Source of the DNA: Siphonodentalium dalli
Taxonomy: Eukaryota > Mollusca > Scaphopoda > Gadilida > Siphonodentaliidae
NCBI GenBank assembly: GCA_032622095.1
Contig: CP136066.1
Location: 12,299,784-12,363,783, forward strand
Length of the DNA stretch: 64,000 nt
Reading direction: 5' to 3'
Shown one piece after another: positions 12,440-24,668 of the stretch (within the stretch, counting starts at the first letter, position 1; each line of letters opens with the position of its first letter). The notes beneath the pieces were generated by a model. That model was not told the origin of the DNA and searched no databases. It saw nothing but the letters and a program-made list of their open reading frames with translations. A program made the position numbers and the translations under genes.

Positions 12440-12662
12440 GGTATATTATTGCAATACCCCGGTATGTCTGGCTATCAGATTAATTTTTGGTGGTTGAATG
12501 TTGTGGAATTGTTATATCATTGTATTAATGAGTATTTGGTATACATGAATATGTTATGAAATATTAATTACAAAGAATATTGTGGTGGCACAATATATGT
12601 CTTTGTTTTTAGCACAAATACAGGCAGATTGAATAGCAAATTTTTTCAATGCGAATGGGGTT

Positions 12663-12932
12663 GCAGTATTTAACCAGTTGTGGTGATAAATGGAGTTGTT
12701 GAAGTAATGTGCATTTACAATAAGTTTTTAAATGGACTCTGGAGTGCGGGATGGGAGAAATGGGTTGATTTCTTTTGATGCCCAATTATCATAGGCTGCA
12801 GTATTTAACCAGTTGTGGTGATAAATGGAGTTGTTGAAGTAATGTGCATTTACAATAAGTTTTTAAATGGACTCTGGAGTGCGGGATGGGAGAAATGGGT
12901 TGATTTCTTTTTATGCCCAATTATCATAGGCT
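12663..12932. repeat. 135-bp direct duplication
   Basis: Two adjacent copies of a 135-bp segment starting GCAGTATTTAACCAGTTGTG that differ at about one base (TTTTGATG/TTTTTATG). No coding sense seen. Confidence 0.85.
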
Positions 12933-13181
12933 GTGGGTCAAAACATTTAGTTGTAAAATCACAGGATGAATGTCCATAAAACGTAAACCGTGAAAAGGTA
13001 TTGAAATAGTAGGGGTATTTGAAAGGGATGTGCAAAGTGTTGGCAGAAATGACAAAGAAAGTGGTCACTCACCCGGCTGCCAAGAATTAACACAAGTCTG
13101 GAAATATTATCGTCAATAGTTAGTCTTTTGGGTGAGTACAATTAGTGTATTCTGTTCTTGAGTGGTATGTCTGCAGTGCTC

Positions 13182-13581
13182 TTAATCCTTTACCCAACAA
13201 ACCGGCCAAAACCGGCCAAATAAAGCTTCAACAGCCTAAAATATCTTCGGTCTGTCTCAATAAAACCATACAAATATGGATATCATTGGAACCGGCTCCT
13301 TGACCACATTGTGATAGTTACAGTTATGCCCTGTGCCAATGCATTCTCTTATATATGCGAGTCGACCATAGGTCGCCTCGCATATATAAGAGAATGCATT
13401 GGCCTAAACAAAATCTTTTTTTAACACTTTTTACCATTTTTTCTTACATTCTTTAACAATTTTATAATTTTTAATGTGTTAAGCCAATGCATTCTCTTAT
13501 ATATGCGAGGCGACCTATGGTCGACTCGCATATATAAGAGAATGCATTGGCACAGGGCCATTCTGTTGGGTAAAGGGTTAA
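13182..13581. mobile_element. piggyBac-like MITE (CCCTTTACCCAACA family)
   Basis: TTAA at both sides; the left end reads TTAATCCTTTACCC (one change). Two GTGCCAATGCATTCTC hairpins. Confidence 0.85.
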
Positions 13582-13661
13582 TTCAGATAGTTTGACCATC
13601 AGAAATATGCTACCGCAACCCTTTGCCATGGCCCAGTTTCCTTCAGCAAATGGCTTTGGCA

Positions 13662-13800
13662 TTGACCCGCCATATAAAATCCAGTCGTAAACGTGTCGGG
13701 ATTTTTTTACCCTGTGCCAATGCATTCTCTTATATATGCGAGTCGACCATAGGTCGCCTCGCATATATAAGAGAATGCATTGGCCTAACAATTTTTTACA
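13662..13800. mobile_element. Truncated GACCCGCCATA MITE
   Basis: The left half of the family whose full copy is at 55284-55716: GACCCGCCATATAAAATCC, CGGGATTTTTTTACCCTG, then one GTGCCAATGCATTCTC hairpin. The following 13845-13935 contains the inner GAGCCCCAGACAAACATGAG hairpin of the same element, with its right end missing. Confidence 0.7.
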
Positions 13801-13935
13801 ATTTTAATAATTTGTTCTTGTATTCTTTAACAATTTTATAATTTCACCCATACAGAGCCCCAGACAAACATGAGCAGACTACACTCTTCTATATGCTTCT
13901 ATATATGTCTGGGGCTTCCTGCAGGGTAATGGATG

Positions 13936-14503
13936 TTTTTTATTTTATGTCCTTGGCATTATGAGCGCTGTGTATGGGAAGTGTGATGTGCTGCTCCGAA
14001 AATGATGAAGGCAAGGTCTGGAGGCGTTAGTGTCTATAGTATGGATATAGGGTGGATATGCTTTGGTATAGATTTGTGAAGCTGTATCTCGGAAAGTGTG
14101 GTTGAAACTATGAGTGTCTGTGTCCTATCGATGTCCTAGTTTGGGAAAATAATGTTGAGAAATAGTGTTTAATGCGAGATCTGGCAATGTCTTCAGTCTG
14201 TGTTCCCGTGGTTGAGTCATGGTTGAGGTTGTCTGATTTGTTGGCCGTTGATAGATGCATTATCTAGTGTGTCCCTTGACTGTGGTCATCTGGCGGCTGA
14301 GACTTCAAGTAATACTCATTGGCACCATAAATACTATGTGAGGTATAGGTATGAATCTTTAATAAGTCAAATTAGTGAATAATATAGATGCGGTGTATAC
14401 AAATGTGGAAGACCGATGACTATATTATCAGAATAGTTGAGCCTCTATAGACTAGAGGCTCGGAGTTTGAACCGGACAAGCATAATATATGGGGAACTGT
14501 AAC
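13936..14503. other. Non-coding stretch
   Basis: No gene or repeat recognised. A GAGTTTGAACCGG near 14464 resembles a tRNA B box but has no matching A box. Confidence 0.5.
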
Positions 14504-14720
14504 TACAGTAATGCCCTAAATAATCGACTCCTTATCCACAGCAGAATTATGAGTAACTTTTCAGGATTTAGTCGGAAATATGGCTTGTTGCCATTTATCG
14601 CAAAACTCTCACTGAGAGCTTTCCGATGAATGGCAACAAGCCATATTTCCGACTAAATCCTGAAAAGTTACTCATAATTCTGCTGTTGTTAAGGAGTCGA
14701 TCATTTAGGGCATTACTGTA
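14504..14720. mobile_element. Foldback MITE, TA-CAGTAATGCCCTAA family
   Basis: A 217-bp palindrome between TA sites. The loop region is slightly diverged (CGCAAAACTCTCACTGAGAG). Confidence 0.87.
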
Positions 14721-15203
14721 CATACTATTTGAGGTGATAATAAATGAGGAGTTTGGTAATGCACATTGAGATTAGCCCTGCTGTTTTGGTCATACCCTAT
14801 GACCATATTTGGTCATACCCTATGACCATATTTGGGAGCCGACTTCATTATGTGCAGTCCTTGGCTGGGAGTAAGATGTGTGAGGTTTCTGTAAGGAACC
14901 GAGCACTGATATTCGAGTTTGGATTCTACCTATATGAATACTGGTATAATATACAAGTAGTGTCATATGTCCTTGAATCAAGTTGTGGGAATCTAATGGG
15001 CATGGGTAGTTATGTCACATAGCCCGCTGTGCAAAAAATGGGTCAGTCGGTCAGACGGGAGGAACAAACAATCTAAAAATTTAATCCCCCCAATTTTCCA
15101 ATTTAAAAAAAAAAATCTGATGATATTCTCGCTATTTATTTTTTATGACCTTGGACATGCCACAATTCCTGTTCCTACTAGTAGTATTATATAGATAATA
15201 AAT

Positions 15204-15322
15204 GGCTTGTCATTGACTATGCCAAAATAGTGGTCTGAGAGGAGGAATAGTCCACAAGCCGCAGGCGAGTCGACTATTCCTCCTCGAGGACCACTATTTT
15301 GGCATAGTCAACGACAAGACAT
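15204..15322. repeat. Long hairpin, ~50-bp arms
   Basis: The arms GCCAAAATAGTGGTC...GAGGAGGAATAGTC and the reverse are separated by about 20 bp (ACAAGCCGCAGGCGAGTCGA). It could be a small foldback element; no clear duplication. It lies downstream of synthase exon 3. Confidence 0.75.
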
Positions 15323-15946
15323 TCACTATTTATTATATCGAACATTGGTGCCAATCTTCACACATTTCTGTGTCTTATTTTGTCACATTTTTATTTACAT
15401 TGAATTTTGGAAATCGGTCTCAGATTTTAAATTTTACGGCAATCTATTGACGATGGCATGGGAGCATAACTATGTTATTAGTTACATCTAACAGCATCTC
15501 TTCATGCATTTATTTCTATAAATATGTCATTAGCAGACATTTTGGCAAAATTTTAGAAGTTAACTGACTTAACTTCGATTAAAACGTAAAAGGAAGTTAT
15601 AAATAACGTCCACTGGCATTACAAAATTAGAACTGGCCGCTTGCCAACTTAACGGACAAACTGTTAAATACATCGGATAGCTATGACCGGACATTTGTAA
15701 GATCATTACAATTCACCAATAAATCTAATGATATACCGATATTGTAACAACTATCGTACAAGGTTTTAGTTTAAGATTGGACGTATCTTCAGGTGGCAAC
15801 CCGTTTTCACGAAATGAGTTTGTTACTATAAATAGGAAAATAATAGTAGGCATGTTGGAATCCTACTGGGGTACTATTGTAAAATAGTATAGCAGTGAGC
15901 AGCCAATCAGAATGCGAGAAAGTCACATGAGATATAATATACTTAC

Positions 15947-16027
15947 ATAGTATATGTGTATCTGAGTTATCATAAATATAGCAAGGAGAACAGCGAATCC
16001 GAGGTATTGAAGAAACGTCACAAACTC
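15947..16027 (-). CDS. CPES: Ceramide phosphoethanolamine synthase-like protein, exon 3
   Basis: This 27-codon, phase-0 exon is flanked by an acceptor ending in TTTTTAG and a GTAAGT donor (15946-15941). It encodes one clear transmembrane helix beginning E-F-V-T-F-L-Q-Y and ending near I-H-I-Y-Y. With exons 1 and 2 it gives 332 residues, most of the expected enzyme. Because a donor follows, at least one more exon, holding the C-terminus and stop, should lie at lower coordinates or beyond the left edge. It was not identified. A short open stretch with splice-like borders at 4262-4346 is a weak candidate. Confidence 0.75.
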
Positions 16028-16852
16028 CTAAAAATAAAATCATGTTAGTTAGGCCAAACAAAAAAATAGTTTTAGTTCTCGTTCTCTATGTAGAGGGAAC
16101 TGTTATGCATATAAACTCATTTAATCTTATATACAAATGACATTGTACTACCAGTGTAAGACTGGGATTACCTAACATTATATATTGCCCCTGACATTCA
16201 CCATTGTTGTTGTCTAAAAACTTATACCTCCCCATTCTAATATGTGATCCTGAATTTAATCCTGTGCCTTTCAACTGTATGGAGTTACAATTAGTGTAAG
16301 TTAGATCACAATGACTAATTGTAAGAAGAGCATGTGGATCAGCTGATCATTTTCTTAATTGTAGTCATCTACTTCATGTTGTAAACATGCACGTAACTTT
16401 TTAGCACATTACATGTTAGAACTCAATGCACACTAATATTCAACACATATCTACTATGGACATGTTTATGAAATTAAAAAAAACAAAAACAAAATTTCGT
16501 AAGTTTTTTATGTCATAACATCAGGCATTGCAATAAAAAGTCCTAATGTGGCCCTTTTTATTCAATGCAGCGGGGCCTGAGAACCAAAACTCTTCTTTTT
16601 TTTGGCCTTAGTCTAAGCATATCACAAACTCATAATCTTAACACAACAACCATGGGAATTTGCCAACCGCATAAGAAAAATAATTTCCGATAGTGAACAA
16701 CCCTCCCAAACTTGCTGTCAGTCATCTGATACCGCCCAAATTTTGATAGAATAGTAGTTGCTGTAGGCCAAACATTGATCAATTGGAATGCCATTCAACC
16801 AACCATCAGTTTTCAAGGAAAATTGCTCACAAGGGATTTTACAATTTTCAAG

Positions 16853-18085
16853 TAGGGCTGGGCGATATTGGCCTAAAAAAATATCGGTGACAACATCGCG
16901 ATAAACGATATTATTTCATGAACAAATTTGCACAATACAACCATATGTTTTATTTACAATTTGTGGGCCAAGCGAGGTTGAGTAAATGTTTTTTGAAAAT
17001 TTATTGTGCATTAGTAACATCACAGTATAATGACCACTCGTCTGTTACAATTGACAGTTTGCCGACGACGAACACAAAAACTTTCAACTCCTTTCTAATT
17101 TGGTCAGGCATCATATAAACTGTAATCAGTGTTCAAAGCACAGTTTCGTTGACACATTGCCAAAATTAGTGAACGGTGATAACTGATAATAAATACTGTT
17201 CAAACAACCACGAATACTCATGCATGTGTTATTGTTGCCATGTGTGAGATGTCAGGCAGATGAGCTGCATGTTTATAAACACCTGTCGGCTTATTTGAAT
17301 CTTTAATAGGGGAATGCGTAGTTCTCACCTCCCTACATGTATACAGCATGCACCTATTACTGACATGTAACATGAACCAGTGATTGAGAGTTAAGCATCC
17401 GCATATGGGTTGAAACAAAGGGATATAATCATAATATAAATATGCAGCAGCCATGGAAATTAGTGTCAGCAATGGGCAGTGCCGAGGCAAAAGCCGACAT
17501 GAAATGAATTTGCGTTGGCAATTTTTTAGCCGAGGAAAAACGATATAGACATGTTCAATTAGTTTGTGAAATGGACGTTTGTTTAAGCGCTAGCAATGCC
17601 ATGACCCATACAGCACATGTCCACAAATCATTTTACTCGCAATTTGCACACATTGACACAATCAGCTAGTGGGGTCAATATAAAATCTGACATGGTAATC
17701 CGTCAAGCAACCGGTTAAGTTGACAGAGCAAGCTGCACCAACTTGAAAGGAGGTCATTGTGCCAGTCGCATTCGCGCGACATACCAATTATCTCACATTG
17801 TAGCCAACTGAAGCACTTTGATGTTTCCGAAGAAACATATCCAACTTGACAAGCACGTGCTCCGATGTTTTAAAACTTTTTCGACTGCGTGTTTCCGGGA
17901 AGTTTGGGACTATTATACTTACTCTAACTTCCCTGTTTGTTTGGACCATGTGATTGGTTTCAACCTGCATGGAGAATATTACAACTTGGGACGGTATTAC
18001 GATGTTTTTACTTCAGACGATATTATTGACAATATCAAAATTAAAACCGGCTATACATGATATATCATCATATCGCTCAACACTA
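16853..18085. mobile_element. hAT-like non-autonomous element in synthase intron 2
   Basis: A 1233-bp element with imperfect terminal inverted repeats: TAGGGCTGGGCGATAT at the left and a matching ATATCGCTCAACACTA at the right. It is flanked by a perfect 8-bp duplication, TTTTCAAG (16845-16852 and 18086-18093). The 8-bp duplication and the TIR style are those of hAT transposons. No transposase-like reading frame was recognised inside. Small open frames near 17218-17490 and 17818-18060 look like chance. Confidence 0.85.
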
Positions 18086-18235
18086 TTTTCAAGGGCCTAC
18101 AACTGCATCAATTTAAAGGGATTTTCTACCTAACACCCGGTTTATACGTCGTGCAAGATAGCAGTTGGCACGTTGCTGACACATGTTTACCCAATTTGAT
18201 TTGTACGAATATACATCGTGTTAAGTAACATATGT

Positions 18236-19318
18236 CTGGCCCATGTATACTGATTAATAGAGTTATGTCCCTGGTTCCTGTATACTGATTAATAGAGTTA
18301 TGTCCCTGGCTCCCGTATACTGATTAATAGAGTTATGTCCCTGGCTCCCGTATACTGATTAATAGAGTTATGTCCCTGGCTCCCGTATACTGATTAATAA
18401 AGTTATGTCCCTGGCTCCCGTATACTGATTAATAGAGTTATGTCCCTGGCTCCTGATTAATAGAGTTATGTCCCTGGTTCCCGTATACTGATTAATAGAG
18501 TTATGTCCCTGGCTCCCGTATACTGATTAATAGTTATGTCCCTGGCTCCCGTATACTGATTAATAGAGTTATGTCCCTGGCTCCCGTATACTGATTAATA
18601 GAGTTATGTCCCTGGCTCCCGTATACTGATTAATAGAGTTATGTCCCTGGCTCCCGTATACTGATTAATAGAGTTATGTCCCTGGCTCCCGTATACTGAT
18701 TAATAGAGTTATGTCCCTGGCTCCCGTATACTGATTAATAGAGTTATGTCCCTGGCTCCCGTATACTGATTAATAGAGTTATGTCCCTGGCTCCCGTATA
18801 CTGATTAATAGAGTTATGTCCCTGGCTCCCGTATACTGATTAATAGAGTTATGTCCCTGGCTCCCGTATACTGATTAATAGAGTTATGTCCCTGGCTCCC
18901 GTATACTGATTAATCGAGTTATGTCCCTGGCTCCCGTATACTGATTAATCGAGTTATGTCCCTGGCTCCCGTATACTGATTAATAGAGTTATGTCCCTGG
19001 CTCCCGTATACTGATTAATAGAGTTATGTCCCTGGCTCCCGTATACTGATTAATAGAGTTATGTCCCTGGCTCCCGTATACTGATTAATCGAGTTATGTC
19101 CCTGGCTCCCGTATACTGATTAATCGAGTTATGTCCCTGGCTCCCGTATACTGATTAATAGAGTTATGTCCCTGGCTCCCGTATACTGATTAATAGAGTT
19201 ATGTCCCTGGCTCCCGTATACTGATTAATAGAGTTACGTCCCTGGCTCCCGTATACTGATTAATAGAGTTATGTCCCTGGCTCCCGTATACTGATTAATA
19301 GAGTTATGTCCCTGGCTC
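18236..19318. repeat. 35-bp minisatellite in synthase intron 2
   Basis: About 30 direct copies of a 35-bp unit (CTGATTAATAGAGTTATG, TCCCTGGCTCCCGTATA). It is highly homogeneous, with an occasional AATCGAG variant and a few short units near 18450 and 18530. It sits in the intron between exons 2 and 3. Such uniformity points to recent expansion or gene conversion. Confidence 0.92.
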
Positions 19319-19710
19319 CATGAGGATCCTGCACCTCAACCTAAATCCACAATCCGTGTGCTTATAAATTCATGAGGATCCTGCACAGGAACCAACAACA
19401 CAGATACCGAATAATAAAAAATTTAAGGATGACGTCTGCTATTAACACAAGCGACATTTAGTAGTTTCAAAATTAATTTATATGCGAAATCAGAGACTCC
19501 AAAGGAATGCTGCGATTCTCGTCATTCTCAGTCGGAATTTACTCATACGTCATTCAAAAGACGTGTCAAACAAGATTTGTGTGTGATCAAATAATAAGTT
19601 TATGATTGCTCATGTGAAGCACGTCATATAAAACCATTTTTCACTTCAAATTTACAGTATCTCGTGTCAACACGGATCTCAGACACAATAACATATATTA
19701 CTGAACATAC

Positions 19711-19833
19711 CCAGCACTTGTCGATGAAAATGAAATACATCATATAATGCATTAATATCTGTCCTTGGAAATAGCGCCATATCCACATGACAAAGAACGT
19801 ACTGGTTTTATGGAGAGCTTCTACTTGCAAAGC
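19711..19833 (-). CDS. CPES: Ceramide phosphoethanolamine synthase-like protein, exon 2
   Basis: This is a 41-codon exon, phase 0 at both ends. The acceptor is a T-rich tract ending in TTTTTCAG and the donor is GTATGT (19710-19705). It encodes a short amphipathic start followed by an aromatic, hydrophobic segment with a W-x-W-R motif and many Met, Phe and Tyr, as expected for a membrane helix of this multi-pass enzyme. Its phase continues exon 1 directly. The intron between exons 1 and 2 is about 3.9 kb and contains two minisatellites. One of them (19846-21150) touches this acceptor and resembles the junction sequence. The assignment to the same gene rests on strand, phase, splice sites and composition. 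Confidence 0.82.
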
Positions 19834-19839
19834 CTGAAA

Positions 19840-21150
19840 AATAATAACAATTCAATTTATCCATCACTGATTACTTCTACAAAGGCCTCAAAATAATAAC
19901 AATTCAAAATATCCATCACTGATTACTTCTACATACAGAGGCCTCAAAATAATAACAATTCAATTTATCCATCACTGATTACTTCTACATAAAGAGGCCT
20001 CAAAATAATAACAATTCAAAATATCCATCACAGATTACTTCTACAAAGGCCTCAAAATAATAACAATTCAAAATATCCATCACTGATTACTTCTACATAC
20101 AGAGGCCTCAAAATAATAACAATTCAAAATATCCATCACTGATTACTTCTACATACAGAGGCCTCAAAATAATAACAATTCAATTTATCCATCACTGATT
20201 ACTTCTACATAAAGAGGCCTCAAAATAATAACAATTCAAAATATCCATCACTGATTACTTCTACAGATGACTCAAAATGATAACAATTCAATTTATCCAT
20301 CACTGATTACTTCTACATAAAGAGGCCTCAAAATGATAACAATTCAATTTATCCATCACTGATTACTTCTACATAAAGAGGCCAAAAATAATAACAATTC
20401 AAAATATCCATCACTGATTACTTCTACAGAGGCCTCAAAATGATAACAATTCAATTTATCCATCACTGATTACTTCTACATAAAGAAGCCTCAAAATAAT
20501 AACAATTCAAAATATCCATCACTGATTACTTCTACAGATGACTCAAAATGATAACAATTCAATTTATCCATCACTGATTACTTCTACATAAAGAGGCCTC
20601 AAAATGATAACAATTCAATTTATCCATCACTGATTACTTCTACATAAAGAGGCCTCAAAATAATAACAATTCAATTTATCCATCACTGATTACTTCTACA
20701 GATGACTCAAAATGATAACAATTTAATTTATCCATCACTGATTACTTCTACATAAAGAGGCCTCAAAATAATAACAATTCAATTTATCCATCACTGATTA
20801 CTTCTACAGAAAGAGGCCTCAAAATAATAACAATTCAATTTATCCATCACTGATTACTTCTACATAAAGAAGCCTCAAAATAATAACAATTCAATTTATC
20901 CATCACTGATTACTTCTACATAAAGAAGCCTCAAAATAATAACAATTCAATTTATCCATCACTGATTACTTCTACAGAGGCCTCAAAATAATAACAATTC
21001 AATTTATCCATAACTGATTACTTCTACATACAGAGGCCTCAAAATAATAACAATTCAATTTATCCATAACTGATTACTTCTACATACAGAGGCCTCAAAA
21101 TAATAACAATTCAATTTATCCATCACTGATTACTTCTACATAAAGAGGCC
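19840..21150. repeat. ~56-bp minisatellite abutting the synthase exon 2 acceptor
   Basis: More than 20 copies of a unit of about 50-57 bp (AATAACAATTCAATTTATCC, ATCACTGATTACTTCTACA, TAAAGAGGCCTCAAAAT) lie in intron 1. On the gene strand each unit has a T-rich tract, then GAGGCC and TAGAAG. The real junction reads T-rich, then CAG|GCTTTGCAAGTAGAAG. Units vary at AAAATAT/AATTTAT and in the length between TCTACA and GAGGCC. Confidence 0.85.
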
Positions 21151-21156
21151 GCAATA

Positions 21157-21527
21157 TATGGTGCTGGACATTTGCAGAATAAGGTCCCCAGAAGGTGAAT
21201 TTAGTGTTGGTACCCAGCACAGCAGGCTAGCACAACCAATTTCATCCCCTGGGGACCTCATTTTGAACATTGGCCTCATCTGGTAGACCTAGACAGATTT
21301 TAGTTCCCAGATGATGAAGATGGTGATGTGCACCCATTGGGCACCTCGTGTGTCATCTGTCAATTTGGGTATGAAGAGAAACTAAACTAAAAAAATTAAA
21401 ATCTTATGAGGCCTAAGCAGAATGAGGTACCCAGAGGGTGAATTTAGTGATGCTAGCATGTTGTGCAGGATAGAGTCACTAAATTCAGTCTGGAGACCAC
21501 GTTCTGTAAAAATGTCCAGAACCATAT
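21157..21527. mobile_element. Hairpin MITE (GAGGTCCCCAGAGGGTGAA family), synthase intron 1
   Basis: An inverted-repeat element with two internal hairpins. Each pairs an AGAATGAGGTCCCCAGA-type stretch with its complement. Its outer arms differ from the common GCCTGAGTTTAGTGTGCC ends (here TGCTGGACATTT / AAATGTCCAGA). It is joined directly to the end of the 56-bp minisatellite. Confidence 0.7.
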
Positions 21528-21556
21528 TTTGAGGCCTGTACAGTATACATAAAGCC

Positions 21557-21773
21557 TACAGTAACGCCCTAAATAATCGACTCCTTAACCACAGCAGAAT
21601 TATGGGTAATTTTTCAGGATATAGTCGGATATATGGCTTGTTGCCATTCATCGGAAAGCTCTCACTGAGAGCTTTCTGATGAATGGCAACAAGCGATATA
21701 TCCGACTAAATTCTGAAAAGTTACCCATAATTCTGCTGTGGTTAAGGAGTCAATTTTTTACGGCATTACTGTA
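21557..21773. mobile_element. Foldback MITE, TA-CAGTAATGCCCTAA family, copy in synthase intron 1
   Basis: A near-perfect palindrome of about 217 bp with ends TACAGTAACGCCCTAA and a matching right end, flanked by TA. It belongs to the same family as the copies at 1176, 4549, 6280, 14504, 52199 and 54703. TA target sites suggest a Tc1/mariner-type transposase; this is an inference. Confidence 0.85.
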
Positions 21774-21794
21774 CTTGATAAAAAGTTATGTTTA

Positions 21795-21950
21795 TTTATG
21801 TCGATATAGCTTTATTAGGTCAATGTAGCTTTATTAGGTCAATGTAGGTTTATTAGGTCAACGTAGCTTTATTAGGTCAATGTAGCTTTATTAGGACAAT
21901 ATAGGTTTATTAGGTAAATGTCAGTTTCAATGTAGCTTTATTAGGTTAGT
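21795..21950. repeat. 19-bp tandem repeat
   Basis: About eight degenerate copies of TAGCTTTATTAGGTCAATG lie next to the foldback MITE in synthase intron 1. Confidence 0.8.
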
Positions 21951-22134
21951 ATTACTTTCATGACATAATTATATCTGCAAGTTGTGCAGGTAGCTAGGGA
22001 CAATGTTAACTGACTTAAATTACGTCTTGTGATTTTGGAACATTTTCTTGTCCCTAATTCACTGCAACTGATATAAAATGTGATAATACCCTTTTATTAA
22101 TCATTCCATGACTGGAGCTTCCTGTAATTTTGTG

Positions 22135-22370
22135 AAAACCCTGTGCCAATGCATTCTCTTATATATGCGAGTCTCCCATATGGAGCCTCGCATATATAAG
22201 AGAATACATTGGCCTATCATTATTTACCTTGACCTTGTAAGCCAGTGATTCTCTTATATATGTGAGGCTCCCTGTGGGAGACTTGCATACATGTATATAA
22301 GGGAATGCACTGGCACAGGATCATTAATGTTGCACCAGCGCAGCTCCCGTCATGAAAGGGTTAAAGACAT
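22135..22370. mobile_element. MITE with paired GTGCCAATGCATTCTC hairpins, diverged family
   Basis: Two hairpins of the GTGCCAATGCATTCTC cassette (loop TCTCCCATATGGAGCC) are joined by a short AT-rich spacer and followed by GCACAGGATCATTAATG and a GGGTTAA end. The tail GCACCAGCGCAGCTCCCGTC matches the element at 31345-31575. It is a distinct family from the CCCTTTACCC elements. Confidence 0.65.
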
Positions 22371-22681
22371 ATTATGGACTTGTTCGGGTGCGTGAAACTG
22401 ATTATAAGTTAGTACTCAGGCCTTATGCAACCTGGGGAATGTAGCATTCTACTAACATCGCCGAAACTTTCAAAGAAATTGACCATACCACTCCATAGAA
22501 AACATCGCCTGAACTACACTCAATTGTAAATATTTAAATCTCGATTCGGGATGCAACTATCGATGATAAACACACACACAAAATGACTTCGCCATCGAGA
22601 GTCATTGCATTTTAATTCATATATCAGAATGACGGTGTGTGTTGTCAATTTGGATTAATATTCATAAAAATAACTACCTTG

Positions 22682-23625
22682 AGCAAGATTATTCTCCATT
22701 TCTATTTGATCACCCTACCAGAGTGTTTCACATCACTTTAAGATTATTCTCCATTTATATTTTATCACCCTACCGGAGTGTTTAACATCACTTTAAGATT
22801 ATTCTCCATTTCTATTTGATCACCCTACCGGAGTGTTTCACATCAATTTAAGATTATACTCCATTTCTATTTGATCACCCTACCGGAGTGTTTCACATCA
22901 CTTTAAGATTATTCTCCATTTCTATTCGATCACCCTACCGGAGTGTTTCACATCACTTTAAGATTATACTCCATTTCTATTTGATCACCCTACCGGAGTG
23001 TTTCACATCACTATAAGATTATTCTCCATTTCTATTTGATTACCCTACCGGAGTGTTTCACATCAATTTAAGATTATTCTCCATTTCTATTTGATCACCC
23101 TACCGGAGTGTTTCACATCACTTTAAGATTATACTCCATTTCTATTTGATCACCCAACCGGAGTGTTTCACATCAATTTAAGATTATTCTCCATTTCTAT
23201 TTGATTACCCTACCGGAGTGTTTCACATCAATTTAAGATTATTCTCCATTTCTATTTGATTACCCTACCAGAGTGTTTCACATCAATTTAAGATTATTCT
23301 CCATTTCTATTTGATCACCCTACCGGAGTGTTTCACATCACTTTAAGATTATACTCCATTTCTATTTGATCACCCAACCGGAGTGTTTCACATCACTTTA
23401 AGATTATACTCCATTTCTATTTGATCACCCAACCGGAGTGTTTCACATCAATTTAAGATTATTCTCCATTTCTATTTGATCACCCTACCAGAGTGTTTCA
23501 CATCAATTTAAGATTATTGTCCATTTCTATTTGATCACCCTACCGGAGTGTTTCACATCACTTTAAGATTATTCTCCATTTCTATTTGATCACCCTACCG
23601 GAGTGTTTCACATCACTTTAAGTTT
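22682..23625. repeat. 55-bp minisatellite in synthase intron 1
   Basis: About 17 direct copies of a 55-bp unit (AGATTATTCTCCATTTCTAT, TTGATCACCCTACCGGAGTG, TTTCACATCACTTTA). It ends about 70 bp from the exon 1 donor. Differences are scattered single bases (ATTCT/ATACT, CACTTTA/CAATTTA), arranged in runs that suggest amplification of multi-unit blocks. Confidence 0.9.
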
Positions 23626-23703
23626 ATTTTCATGGGGTGGATAACATTAGTAGAAGCGAAGGTCTGGTTACCAGAAACATCACTATTCTTTTTTTAGACT
23701 TAC

Positions 23704-24495
23704 CTCAATTTTTTGATCTTTTGAATTTGTTTGCAGTAACTCTTGTAGTCGAATAATAGAAAGGTCCCATAAAGTAGACGATAGGAAGACGAGGAAACCA
23801 ACACATAAAAATCGCCAGAAAATAAATTTCTTGCTCGGCATCTTTGGCTTCGCAGGTAAAATTTCGTCAGCATCCGACGTAATCCATCCACATCCAGGGA
23901 ACCAGTCTAAATGTGTCTTGGGCAGCGACTTAAAGTAGTAAAACAGCATGCCAAAAAATGCACCAAAACATCCGATAATGTCCGTTCCTTGGTCGACATA
24001 TGATCCTAAATCACCCCGATGCGACGCATATAATGGGTCGTCAGATCTCGCTCTGGCTACAACTCCATCCAAGACATCCAACGCTGCTCTAATTAGATAT
24101 AAAATTATTCCAATTTGGCGATACTTAAGTTCTTCAGAGGCAAAGAATTTCAAGGAAACTAATCCAACGATTAAATGCGAGGCACTTATCATGTTGGGGG
24201 TTATAAATTTAAAAATTTGACTGAATCTTGTGAACACATTGAAGTCTGTAACGATCAGATTTAGTACATAATGGTCAACAGGGTCTGTCATAATCAATTT
24301 AATGGAGAGCGGAGAGTACGGGTCGTAGTAGGTTCCTTTTGGCGGCAACTTCTGGCGTAATAAGTTAGTGTTTTGAACACGGAAATACAGGACTACATCC
24401 ATCACGAAGAACAGGAATAGAAGAAACATAGTAATAGGCATCAGACATCCCGATTCCTTCCTCAACGTTGCGATAGCAGATTGCCTAAATGCCAT
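23704..24495 (-). CDS. CPES: Ceramide phosphoethanolamine synthase-like protein, exon 1
   Basis: This exon encodes residues 1-264 of a membrane CDP-alcohol phosphatidyltransferase. The family signature is visible as D140-x2-D143-G144-x2-A147-R148, then 15 residues, then G164-x3-D168-x3-D172. The aspartates bind the metal and the CDP-alcohol. The long 15-residue gap is typical of ceramide phosphoethanolamine synthases (8-16 allowed) rather than ordinary family members (8). The known role is transfer of phosphoethanolamine from CDP-ethanolamine to ceramide in the Golgi lumen. A hydrophobic segment lies at about residues 20-38, with more hydrophobic stretches at about 100-118, 129-138, 173-188 and 226-242. 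The start ATG has A at -3 and G at +4. The open frame runs six codons past the exon, but a strong GTAAGT donor (23703-23698) ends it in phase 0, matching exon 2. The family call is strong; the exact substrate is inferred. Confidence 0.9.
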
Positions 24496-24668
24496 GGTTA
24501 CAGAAGACTAAAAACAGCACTTGAGTTTTGTAAAACTGTTTTTGAGTTGATAATACTTTTTAGAAATTTCTTGAGAAATGTCCTTTTTTTATTTAAAACA
24601 ATTTTGTCCTTTGAACAAGCATCAGCAGTCCTTTAATCAGATCATCTTCACCTGAAATAGAGAGTGGA

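Noticed and set aside
14430-14480. tRNA-like GAGTTTGAACCGG
   Set aside because: No cloverleaf or A box could be drawn; a nearby hairpin explains part of the symmetry.
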